Assembly: GCA_004299465.1 (NCBI GenBank)
Contig: SCST01000742.1
Span: 1 to 6,255 of the forward strand
Length of the DNA stretch: 6,255 nt
Direction: 5' to 3'
Source of the DNA: Methylovulum sp.
GTDB lineage: Bacteria; Pseudomonadota; Gammaproteobacteria; Methylococcales; Methylomonadaceae
Notes under the pieces: generated by a model
Told to the model about the DNA's origin: nothing
What the model saw: the letters and a program-made list of their open reading frames with translations, nothing else
The model's database searches: none
In this document: in pieces, positions 1-6,255 of the stretch
Numbering within the stretch: the first letter of the stretch is position 1
Layout: every line of letters begins with the position of its first letter
Program-made: the position numbers and the translations under genes

Positions 1-63
1 GCCACAGGCATTGCCTGTGGCGCCGGCACCTGCGATAACGAGTGTGGGGGATGATGCGGACAT
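1..63 (-). CDS. Start of a Rossmann-fold (FAD/NAD-binding) protein, cut by the window edge
   Basis: An ATG at 61-63 opens a minus-strand frame that runs without a stop to the left edge and gives 21 residues, MSASSPTLVIAGAGATGNAC followed by G. A hydrophobic beta strand (TLVIAG) leading into GAGATG matches the GxGxxG dinucleotide-binding loop at the N-terminus of FAD- or NAD(P)-dependent oxidoreductases. The start lies 21 bases after the stop of the P-type ATPase on the same strand, so the two are probably co-transcribed. No clear Shine-Dalgarno sequence precedes it, and translation may depend partly on the upstream gene. The fragment is too short to name the enzyme. A flavin-dependent disulfide or quinone reductase type is possible, but any Rossmann protein would fit. 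Confidence 0.6.
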   Translation of the reverse strand, partial: MSASSPTLVIAGAGATGNACG

Positions 64-84
64 AAGTTAAGCGGCTGTTTGATA

Positions 85-2214
85 TTACTGTGCTTTTGCC
101 GGGTCGGGAAATGCTTCGATAGAGCCGTCATGGGCTTGAACGATCGGCTCGGCGGCGGTAGGTGGAGGTGTGTGGGCATCGGAATCTTCCGACCTGTCCC
201 CGGCATTTTCTTTGTTGATTTCCAACAAAGGTAACATAGCGTTGCCGATAGCCCCGGAACCCAATATGAAATGTACGCCCATGGAGGCAAGCACGCCAAT
301 ATGAGCAAAGACGGTGCCGGCAAGCACAATACCCATGCCGGTGTAGCAAATCCAAAGCCCTCGCTTAAGGTTATTTTCCAGTTTTTCAGACAGCACCATC
401 AGTTCGCAGAGGCTGGTAAGGTCGGAATTGGTGAGGATAATATCCGCCACATCGATTGCCAGCGTGGTCGCGCCTCGCAAGGAAACGGACAAATCGGCCT
501 GGCGCATGGCGATGGTGTCGTTGACGCCATCGCCGATAAAACAAACATTGCGCCCTTCGGCTTGAAACTGTTTAACAATGCCGGCCTTATCTTCAGGCAA
601 TACTTCGGCGAAGTAGCTGTCAACGTTTAGCTGTTCGGCTAATTTTTGGGTAGGGGCAACATGGTCGCCGGAAACGATACCGATATGTTTAATGCCGTGT
701 TCTCTGAGGCTTTTAAAAACCGCTTGTACTTCGGGCCGTAACGTCGCCTGCAATTCAATAATGCCTGCAACTGCCGAATCAATGGCAACCATCACCAGGG
801 AATGGCCTTGCTCATGGATGGCGGTCTGTAAAATTTGCGCCGAATCCGGAATTGCAATACCTTCCGCGACCATAAAGCGGGCGCTGCCGACATGGATGGT
901 GCGGGCATCATATTGCACTACGATACCAAATCCCTGGCGGTATTCAATGGCATCGAGATTGCTGACGTCCAAACCTGCCAATGCGGCGTGCTGCATAATG
1001 GCCTTAGCGATAGGGTGGGTCAGTTGGTGTTCGGCCAAGGCGGCATAAAAGAGGATATCGGCTTCCTGAAAGTCGGCATGGACGCGATGAATAGCGCTGA
1101 CATTCAATGCGCCATCGGTCAATGTCCCGGTTTTGTCGAACAGCAGGGTATCGATACTGCTGATTTGTTCGAGGCGTTGGCCTTGCTTCAGCAAAATATG
1201 TTCAGAGGACGCAACCGTCTGGTAATTGATGGTGGCTAAGGGGCCGAGTAAACGAATGGCCTGGACGGTGTTGCCGCCAAGAATCACCATCGCGCCTGTC
1301 GGGCCGAAGAAAACCAGACCGGCGCCGGCTAGCGCCAGAAAGGGCAGGTTAGCCGCTTCCGCCCACTGTTCGCCACGCAATTGGAGTTGGGTTTTACCCT
1401 GGAATGCCTGGGCTAAAATAGCGCTCAATTTGCCAATGGCGGTATCTCGTCCGGACGTTTCAACTTTGACCTGAAGCTTGCCGGTTAACATCAAGGTGGA
1501 AGCGAAAACGGCTTCGCCAACGCCTTTTTCCACCGGATAGGATTCGCCGGTAAACGCATGTTGGTCGACACTGGCCATACCCTCGACCACCACGCCATCG
1601 ACAGGAATAGCTTCACCTGCTTTTACCACCAAAATATCGCCTTGTTGGACGGATTCCAGGGCAACTTCCAACTCAACGCCGTCCTGAATCATCCAGACTT
1701 TTTGTTTGGGATCGAACAGTTGCTCAAAGAGGTGGTCGTGAAGATTTTGCTGGGCCGTGTCTGTTGCTTTGGTAACGATGGTTTCGCCGATATAGGCCAA
1801 GCCCAAACCCAGGGCGGCGGTAAAATAGCGATCCGTCCCGATCAGCAACAGATTGCCCAAGCCCATCAGTAAATAGCTGTCAACTTTACGCTCTTTAATC
1901 AGGCGCTGTTTTACCGCGGTCTCGACCTGGCGGTAGAAGGGAAGCATGGTGTAGGTATAAGAGGCGATGTCAAACAGGGCAAATACGGGGCTGGGGTTTA
2001 ACATGCGCAAGGTCGCTGCGCCCAGGGTGACGCCGCTCATAATATTATTACGATGCTGCTGTTCTTTTTGCGTCAGCTCAGGCTTGTTTGTTGACGGGAT
2101 AAGCTCCAGCTCATTGGCTGTTTTTTGGAGTTTCTTTAGGTTTTTGGTTTTTTTTCGTTCTTCATAATACCTGAGGCCGGTATAAGAGAGCAAAATGATG
2201 GCTAAATCGATCAT
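85..2214 (-). CDS. P-type ATPase, P1B-like (heavy-metal type) but without the CPx motif
   Basis: This is a complete 709-residue membrane pump that should use ATP to move a cation across the inner membrane. Visible motifs in order are the actuator loop TGES (222-225), the phosphorylated aspartate in DKTGTLT (Asp360), the His-Pro pair typical of P1B nucleotide-binding domains (400-401), VSGD (514-517) and the hinge GDGVND (561-566). Hydrophobic segments lie near residues 1-12, 60-95, 113-145, 285-335 and 619-660. Length is normal for P1B pumps. Two hallmarks are missing. There is no N-terminal GMxCxxC metal-binding domain, only a basic stretch (19-31). The membrane Cys-Pro-x site is replaced by a Gly-Pro (324-325) in RLLGPLATINY. 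The Tyr-Asn and Met-Ser-Ser ligands of copper pumps are also not seen near the C-terminus, which ends in a hydrophilic Pro/Ala/acidic tail (668-709). The family is clear, but the ion is unknown. The start at 2214 has no strong ribosome binding site; I kept it because it includes the first hydrophobic segment and no better upstream start was found. A Rossmann-type gene follows 21 bases downstream. Confidence 0.93.
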   Translation of the reverse strand: MIDLAIILLSYTGLRYYEERKKTKNLKKLQKTANELELIPSTNKPELTQKEQQHRNNIMSGVTLGAATLRMLNPSPVFALFDIASYTYTMLPFYRQVETAVKQRLIKERKVDSYLLMGLGNLLLIGTDRYFTAALGLGLAYIGETIVTKATDTAQQNLHDHLFEQLFDPKQKVWMIQDGVELEVALESVQQGDILVVKAGEAIPVDGVVVEGMASVDQHAFTGESYPVEKGVGEAVFASTLMLTGKLQVKVETSGRDTAIGKLSAILAQAFQGKTQLQLRGEQWAEAANLPFLALAGAGLVFFGPTGAMVILGGNTVQAIRLLGPLATINYQTVASSEHILLKQGQRLEQISSIDTLLFDKTGTLTDGALNVSAIHRVHADFQEADILFYAALAEHQLTHPIAKAIMQHAALAGLDVSNLDAIEYRQGFGIVVQYDARTIHVGSARFMVAEGIAIPDSAQILQTAIHEQGHSLVMVAIDSAVAGIIELQATLRPEVQAVFKSLREHGIKHIGIVSGDHVAPTQKLAEQLNVDSYFAEVLPEDKAGIVKQFQAEGRNVCFIGDGVNDTIAMRQADLSVSLRGATTLAIDVADIILTNSDLTSLCELMVLSEKLENNLKRGLWICYTGMGIVLAGTVFAHIGVLASMGVHFILGSGAIGNAMLPLLEINKENAGDRSEDSDAHTPPPTAAEPIVQAHDGSIEAFPDPAKAQ

Positions 2215-2256
2215 GATGAATATAGTGGCTTGGCTAGTTTGGAGTGGAAAAGCAAG

Positions 2257-2279
2257 AGCTTTAATTTAACGGTAAAGCT
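2257..2279. repeat. Short inverted repeat upstream of the ATPase
   Basis: The arms AGCTTTA (2257-2263) and TAAAGCT (2273-2279) are perfect 7-bp inverted copies separated by 9 bases. The dyad sits about 42 bases upstream of the ATPase start codon, a suitable place for a regulator such as a metal-responsive repressor. The sequence is AT-rich, so a chance dyad is quite possible. No regulator gene is visible in the window. Confidence 0.35.
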
Positions 2280-2318
2280 AAGGAGAAAGCGAAAATATCC
2301 CTATTAGCCCGTCGTTAC

Positions 2319-2349
2319 TTAATCAGCCACATATCCTTGAGTTGATTAA
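2319..2349. repeat. Second short inverted repeat upstream of the ATPase
   Basis: The arms TTAATCA (2319-2325) and TGATTAA (2343-2349) are perfect 7-bp inverted copies with a 17-base spacer. The spacing is wide for a single operator half-site pair and the arms are AT-rich. It lies about 105 bases upstream of the ATPase start and could be part of its control region or a leftover from the adjacent mobile element. Confidence 0.25.
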
Positions 2350-2449
2350 ATGTCATGGAAAAATCATCTATTCGAAATTATAGGCGGATTCGGCTCCGAA
2401 GTGCAATTGGAACAACATCTAATGCCTACTGCGTCGGAACTTGACATTT

Positions 2450-2786
2450 TTACTTTGCTAAAATAAGTAATTGTAGTCGACTGCATAATTCGCTATAAAA
2501 ATACCCCTCTGTCAGGAACCCATCGATCCAGTGTTTGGCAAAGCCTAAACCCTGAGCTAATGCATTCCAAACCTTCTGAATCGCGGCTTTCATCTTATCG
2601 ACAGTCTTGATGAAATTTTTCGAGAGTTCTCACGTCATACTTTTCCAGAGATATTCTTCCGGATTGAGATCGGGAGCAGAGGCAGGCAAGTACACCAGAT
2701 AAATGTCCAGCCGTCCATCAGTAGCTGCCTATGCCGTAATCGGCCGGCGTTTTATCCCTCCTGAGCGACAAAAGTATGCGCTCCTG
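2450..2786 (-). pseudogene. Decayed IS630-family transposase, internally deleted
   Basis: Two transposase pieces survive on the minus strand, in different frames. The first (2786 to about 2721) reads QERILLSLRRDKTPADYGIG followed by SY, resembling the KTP-x-D-[YF]-G region that precedes LWT in the N-terminal half of IS630-type transposases. The second (about 2722 to 2450) includes TDGRLDIYLVYLPASAPDLN then PEEYLWKSMT, the conserved C-terminal block that carries the last acidic residue of the DDE triad. It then has a TGA stop (2630-2632) and continues in the same frame for about 59 more residues, ending LILAK at a TAA (2450-2452). The middle, including the first two catalytic aspartates, is missing, so this cannot be an active transposase. 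The family name rests on recalled motifs. I did not find intact terminal repeats. Confidence 0.8.
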
Positions 2787-2803
2787 TCACTCAGATGGGA
2801 GTA

Positions 2804-2819
2804 GCCGCATTATTGCGGC
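2804..2819. other. Perfect 6-bp hairpin over the NRPS stop codon
   Basis: GCCGCA (2804-2809) and TGCGGC (2814-2819) form a perfect stem with a 4-base loop that contains part of the NRPS stop codon (2810-2812). In the direction of NRPS transcription no run of T follows (the next bases are TACTCCCATC), so it does not look like an intrinsic terminator. It may still slow 3' exonucleases, or it may be a chance product of the proline-rich end of the protein. Confidence 0.3.
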
Positions 2820-5800
2820 GGCGGAAAGTGACCCTTACCGATCAGATAAGCGAAATAAGCGTGTAACACTTCGTGGCTGACCCTGGGGCAGCCGATCCCG
2901 CTGCTTGCCAGTCCCGCCGTCGTATTGCCGGAGTCGATGCGACGCTGCACACTCGGCCCGGCAGATTCGTGATTTTCAGCGTTATGACCGCTGAACAATG
3001 GCAACAGCGGAGCAAGAGCAAGGTCGGGCACGGTTTTGGATGCTTCGGTGAACCGTTCCAGCCATTGTGCAAAAGGCAGCGGCGCGATGGGATAACCCGT
3101 TTTGCATAAAACCTCTTGGTAAACGGACTTTGGCGTAGGGCTGGGATTGGCTAAATGAAAAACCTTCCCCAACGAAGCCTGTTGCAGCGAAAGATAAACC
3201 AAGGCCCGGCTGACAAAACCGACCGGCACTAAGTTTTCAACATCATTGCCATGATCGGGACTGACGCCCAGTTGAATATCGTTAAGAAGGCGGCGGAACC
3301 AAGCATCGTCGACATGGCTGAAGCCTGTCCCTGAAATGCCGATGATTTGGGCAGGCCGATGGATGGTGACCGGCATACCGCGTCTACCGGCAAGTTGCAC
3401 CAATTGCTCCGCCACCCATTTGGAACCGGCATAACCGGTGCTGGTTTGCTCCGGCGGTGTCAAGGGATCCTTTTCCAGAACCTGTTCGACTTGCGGCGAA
3501 ACCACTGACAAGGTCGAGACAAAGTGCAGGGGTTTGGTGCGGATCAGGCCAGCCAAGCGCAAAAGTTCATGGGTACCGTCAACATTGGCGGCTTTCAGCA
3601 TGGCGTAGGGGTAAAGGAAATTATCGTGCGCGCCGCTGTGATAGATGGCATCTATCCGTTCCGCCAAGCTATTAAACTCGGCCGTGGAAAGCCCCAGGCG
3701 CGGCTGTTCCAAATCGCCGGCCACGACATGTAAGCGCGGCGCCAGACTCTCCCGCCATAATCCATGCCGTTCCAGGTTCTTTTGCAAACGTTGGCGGCCA
3801 TGGTCCGCATCGTCGGCACGCACCAGGCAATAAAGCGCCGCCGTGGTTTGCCGCGCCAGTTCATCGACCAAATAAGCGCCCAAAAATCCTGATGCCCCGG
3901 TAATCAGCACCGTGCGCAAGTCTTCCGCACTGAGGGCAAAGTCGGCGGTTGGCGGCAAAATCGCCGGGTCGAGCCGGCTCTCGGCGGCAAAATCTATTGT
4001 TTGGCTGGATGTACCCTCGTTTTTCTGTGTCAGCAAACAGGCATCGAGGTACGCGGCCTGGGTACTGAGCGTAGGGGCGCTAAACAGCTCACGCATGACG
4101 GGCTGCACCTTCAGATCGGCTTCGATACGGTGGATTAATTGGGCCAGCAAGAGCGAATGTCCGCCAAGTTCGAAAAAGTTATCGTGTCTACCGATGCGCC
4201 CTACATTCAGGATGTTTTGCCAAACCTCGGCCAGCGCCTGCTCGGTTGCTGTTTGCGCTGCCGGATATTCATCATTGCCGGACAGCATCTCCAATTTCCG
4301 CTCGGGCGCAGGCAAGGCTTTGCGGTCAATCTTGCCGTTAGGCGTCAGCGGCAGGCTGTCAAGGACCATGAAATGACTGGGGACCATGTAATCGGGCAGT
4401 TTGGCCTTTAGCCAGTTTCGTAATTCATCGCTGCTGAAGTTGTCCTGAGCCGTGGTCAGGTAGGCGACAATGCGTTTATCGCCATCGGCCTCGTACAGGT
4501 TGGTCACGACTTGTTGGATGTCCGGGTGTTGGCCGAGTACAGCATCGATTTCGCCCAACTCAATGCGGAAACCGCGCAGTTTGATTTGGTGGTCGATGCG
4601 GCCTAAATACTCAAGATTGCCGTCCGGCAACCATTTTGCCAAATCGCCTGTTCTGTAAATGGGCACCGATTTTCCGAACAATTCGATTTCAACGAATTTT
4701 TCGGCAGTCAATTCAGGCCGGTTGAGGTAACCGCTGCCTATTCCAATGCCGGCAATGCACAGTTCACCAGGGACTCCAATGGGTAACAAGGCAAGGTTCT
4801 TGTCTAAAATAAAAACCTTACAGTTATAGATAGGCTTACCGATCGGTATGGTTCGACTGCTTGGCGCTTCCCGATCATGCTCTAATAAGTATGCGGCGCA
4901 AATGGCGGTGCATTCAGTCGGCCCATAGCCGTTGACGAGCTTTGTTCGTCCATCGGTAAAATCCAGCCATGCTTTCAGGCGACTAAATACAATCGCTTCC
5001 CCGCCCAAGAACAGGTAGCGCAATGACGCTAGTTTAAGAAATCTATGTTCGTCATTAGGTTCAAGGAGGGGATAAAAAGCACTGGGCGCGCAGTTAAGCC
5101 ATGTTATTTTCTGTTCCTCAACAATCTTGCAAAGGTGGTTGGGATCATAATGCGTTGAAGTGGGCAGGTGCAGTTGTCCACCGATGATTAGTGGCGCGAA
5201 AATATTTTTTTGCGTTAAATCAAAACTAAAAGGTGAAACGATAAGGACACGGTCGCGGCTATTTAACTGGAATTTAGTGGTAAACCAATGGACCAGATTG
5301 GTAACGCCTTTATGGAAAACACCGGCGCCTTTGGGCATCCCGGTCGAACCCGAGGTATAAATCACATAAGCCAAATCCTCCGGCCCGGATCTTCCTGTCA
5401 GGTTTTCAGCGGGCTGGCCGCTGACATCCAGTTCGTCCAGGCACAGCGCCATACAGTCATGTTTCAATTCAGCCAGCGGCAATTGGGCCTGCAGGCGGCT
5501 TTGAGTCAGCAGCAGCGGGGCTTGGCTGTCCTTCAGCATATGGCGGATGCGGACGGCCGGGTAATGGGGATCTACCGGCACATAGGCCCCGCCGGCCTTA
5601 AGGATAGCCAGCAGGCCAACGATCATGTCCAGGGAACGTTCGACCGCAATCGCGATCAGCGGGTTATCGGCCAATAACGGTGCCCCCGTTTCCGTTTTCA
5701 GGCCGCTCAGGTAGTGCGCTAATTGGTTGGCTTCGTCGTTGAGTTGGCGGTAACTCAGCGACTGGCCGTCAAAGACCACAGCCAGATTGTCGGGCGTTGC

Positions 5801-6255
5801 CGCCGCTTGTTGTTCGAACAGGTCAATAATCGTCCGGTTTTTGGGATAGCCGGTCGCGGTATCGTTCCAGGCCTGCAATTGCAAGGTTTCCTGGGCTGTC
5901 AGCATCGGCAGTTGGCCGATGGCCTGTTGCGGGTTGTCGACGATGGCGTTGAGCAGCGTCTCAAAATGCCCGGCCATGCGTTGTATGCTGTCGTCCGCAA
6001 ACAAGTCGGTGGCGTATGCCCACGAACAATGCAGCTGCCCGTCCTGTTCGGCGACATTCAAGGTCAGGTCGAATTTGGCGACGGCGTGTTCCATTTCCAT
6101 CGCCGCGATGTCCAAACCGGGCAAATCCAGTTCGTTCATTTCGGTGTTTTGCAGCACAAACATCACCTGGAATAGCGGGCTATGGCTCAAACTGCGGGTA
6201 GGTTGCAGTTTTTCGACCAGCATCTCGAAAGGGATGTCCTGATGGGCGTAGGCGT
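2810..6255 (-). CDS. NRPS terminal module: C (partial)-A-PCP-thioester reductase
   Basis: The reading frame is open at the right edge; the methionine at 6223 lies inside the condensation domain, so this is the 3' part of a longer gene. Positions below count from that methionine. HQDIPFE just before it and SLSHSPLFQ (11-19) are the last condensation motifs (C6, C7). The adenylation domain (about 130-640) has LSYRQLN (A1), LKAGGAYVPVD (A2), YTSGSTGMPKG (A3, 289-299), NGYGPTE (A5, 431-437), YRTGDLAKW (A7), GRIDHQIKLRGFRIELGEID (A8, 541-560) and NGKIDRKAL (A10, Lys631). The carrier domain (about 655-725) has FFELGGHSLL with Ser690 for phosphopantetheine. The reductase domain (about 768-1137) has TGASGFLG (775-782) for NAD(P)H, FVSTLSV (901-907) and the YAGSK catalytic Tyr-Lys pair (931, 935). 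It should load one amino acid, join it to the upstream peptide and release the product as an aldehyde or alcohol. The R domain appears full length and there is no thioesterase. Pocket residues read DLKNFGGAIK, substrate not assigned. Confidence 0.95.
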   Translation of the reverse strand, partial: AYAHQDIPFEMLVEKLQPTRSLSHSPLFQVMFVLQNTEMNELDLPGLDIAAMEMEHAVAKFDLTLNVAEQDGQLHCSWAYATDLFADDSIQRMAGHFETLLNAIVDNPQQAIGQLPMLTAQETLQLQAWNDTATGYPKNRTIIDLFEQQAAATPDNLAVVFDGQSLSYRQLNDEANQLAHYLSGLKTETGAPLLADNPLIAIAVERSLDMIVGLLAILKAGGAYVPVDPHYPAVRIRHMLKDSQAPLLLTQSRLQAQLPLAELKHDCMALCLDELDVSGQPAENLTGRSGPEDLAYVIYTSGSTGMPKGAGVFHKGVTNLVHWFTTKFQLNSRDRVLIVSPFSFDLTQKNIFAPLIIGGQLHLPTSTHYDPNHLCKIVEEQKITWLNCAPSAFYPLLEPNDEHRFLKLASLRYLFLGGEAIVFSRLKAWLDFTDGRTKLVNGYGPTECTAICAAYLLEHDREAPSSRTIPIGKPIYNCKVFILDKNLALLPIGVPGELCIAGIGIGSGYLNRPELTAEKFVEIELFGKSVPIYRTGDLAKWLPDGNLEYLGRIDHQIKLRGFRIELGEIDAVLGQHPDIQQVVTNLYEADGDKRIVAYLTTAQDNFSSDELRNWLKAKLPDYMVPSHFMVLDSLPLTPNGKIDRKALPAPERKLEMLSGNDEYPAAQTATEQALAEVWQNILNVGRIGRHDNFFELGGHSLLLAQLIHRIEADLKVQPVMRELFSAPTLSTQAAYLDACLLTQKNEGTSSQTIDFAAESRLDPAILPPTADFALSAEDLRTVLITGASGFLGAYLVDELARQTTAALYCLVRADDADHGRQRLQKNLERHGLWRESLAPRLHVVAGDLEQPRLGLSTAEFNSLAERIDAIYHSGAHDNFLYPYAMLKAANVDGTHELLRLAGLIRTKPLHFVSTLSVVSPQVEQVLEKDPLTPPEQTSTGYAGSKWVAEQLVQLAGRRGMPVTIHRPAQIIGISGTGFSHVDDAWFRRLLNDIQLGVSPDHGNDVENLVPVGFVSRALVYLSLQQASLGKVFHLANPSPTPKSVYQEVLCKTGYPIAPLPFAQWLERFTEASKTVPDLALAPLLPLFSGHNAENHESAGPSVQRRIDSGNTTAGLASSGIGCPRVSHEVLHAYFAYLIGKGHFPPPQ
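4620..5340 (-). other. GC-poor core of the adenylation domain, possible recombination segment
   Basis: Counting by hand, 4621-5340 has about 47% GC, against 60% for 5461-5760 and about 57% for 4441-4560. The right boundary falls almost exactly on the A3 motif (5327-5362) and the left one close to the A8 motif (4544-4603). The segment therefore covers the part of the domain that forms the amino-acid pocket. The reading frame is intact throughout. Substitution of this core between modules is a known way for NRPSs to change substrate; here it is an inference from base composition only. Confidence 0.5.

Larger units (their letters stand above)
2215..2449. other. AT-rich leader region upstream of the ATPase, no convincing gene
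   Basis: This stretch lies between the ATPase start and the end of the decayed transposase. It is richer in A and T than the flanking genes and presumably holds the ATPase promoter on the minus strand. I could not identify a -35/-10 pair with acceptable spacing. It contains two perfect short dyads (2257-2279 and 2319-2349) and most of a 38-codon plus-strand frame (2350-2466) that I do not consider proven. No tRNA or recognisable riboswitch was seen. Confidence 0.5.

Noticed and set aside
1..21. Perfect 9-bp hairpin GCCACAGGC/GCCTGTGGC at the left edge
   Set aside because: It lies inside the coding sequence of the partial Rossmann gene, has no T run on either side and is explained by the codons of the glycine/alanine-rich loop.
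271..630. 119-codon plus-strand open frame
   Set aside because: It is antisense to the ATPase region that encodes the GDGVND hinge and last membrane helices; no domain seen.
2441..2469. TTGACA on the plus strand as a -35 box
   Set aside because: No -10-like hexamer lies at 16-18 bases; the nearest, TAAAAT, is only 12 bases away, and no gene follows on that strand.
2804..2819. NRPS transcription terminator
   Set aside because: The stem is short, overlaps the stop codon and is not followed by a T run in the direction of transcription.
3912..4376. 154-codon plus-strand open frame
   Set aside because: It is opposite to the NRPS carrier and reductase region, whose motifs are intact on the minus strand; its translation is low-complexity and has no recognisable domain.
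5723..6175. 150-codon plus-strand open frame
   Set aside because: It is antisense to the condensation/adenylation region of the NRPS and shows no motif; it is a shadow of GC-rich coding DNA.
6221..6223. ATG as the true start of the NRPS gene
   Set aside because: The frame stays open to the window edge and codes for the condensation motif HQDIPFE immediately before this methionine, so the gene continues to the right.

Overview
This window carries the 3' end of a large nonribosomal peptide synthetase (NRPS) gene, a short stretch with a decayed transposase, a complete P-type ATPase gene, and the first codons of one further gene. All coding features read on the minus strand, so in transcription order they run from the right edge to the left edge. 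The sequence looks bacterial. The proteins and the moderate, uneven GC content would suit a gammaproteobacterium, possibly a methanotroph-like one. That placement is a weak impression, because the window has no rRNA or other phylogenetic marker.

Region 2810-6255 is the last module of an NRPS, open at the right edge. It has the C-terminal part of a condensation domain, a complete adenylation domain, a carrier domain with its phosphopantetheine serine, and a terminal NAD(P)H-dependent thioester reductase domain instead of a thioesterase. The assembly line therefore probably releases its product reductively, as an aldehyde or alcohol. The adenylation pocket residues read D-L-K-N-F-G-G-A-I-K, which I cannot assign to an amino acid. 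The DNA coding for the central adenylation domain is clearly poorer in GC (about 47%) than the DNA on its right (about 60%). This fits a past exchange of the substrate-selecting core.

Region 2215-2809 has no intact gene. Twenty-three bases past the NRPS stop begins the remnant of an IS630-family transposase. It has lost its middle, changes frame at the deletion joint, and carries a nonsense codon in its C-terminal part. The rest, about 235 bp, is AT-rich leader DNA upstream of the ATPase and contains two short perfect dyads.

Region 85-2214 encodes a P1B-like P-type ATPase (TGES, DKTGTLT, His-Pro and GDGVND motifs all present). It lacks both an N-terminal metal-binding domain and the Cys-Pro-x membrane motif, so its transported ion cannot be read from the usual signatures. 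Twenty-one bases after its stop, another gene starts and runs off the left edge. Its first residues form a GxGxxG dinucleotide-binding loop, so the ATPase is probably co-transcribed with a Rossmann-fold, perhaps flavin-dependent, protein. I see no functional link between this pair and the NRPS, and the transposase remnant marks the boundary between the two units.
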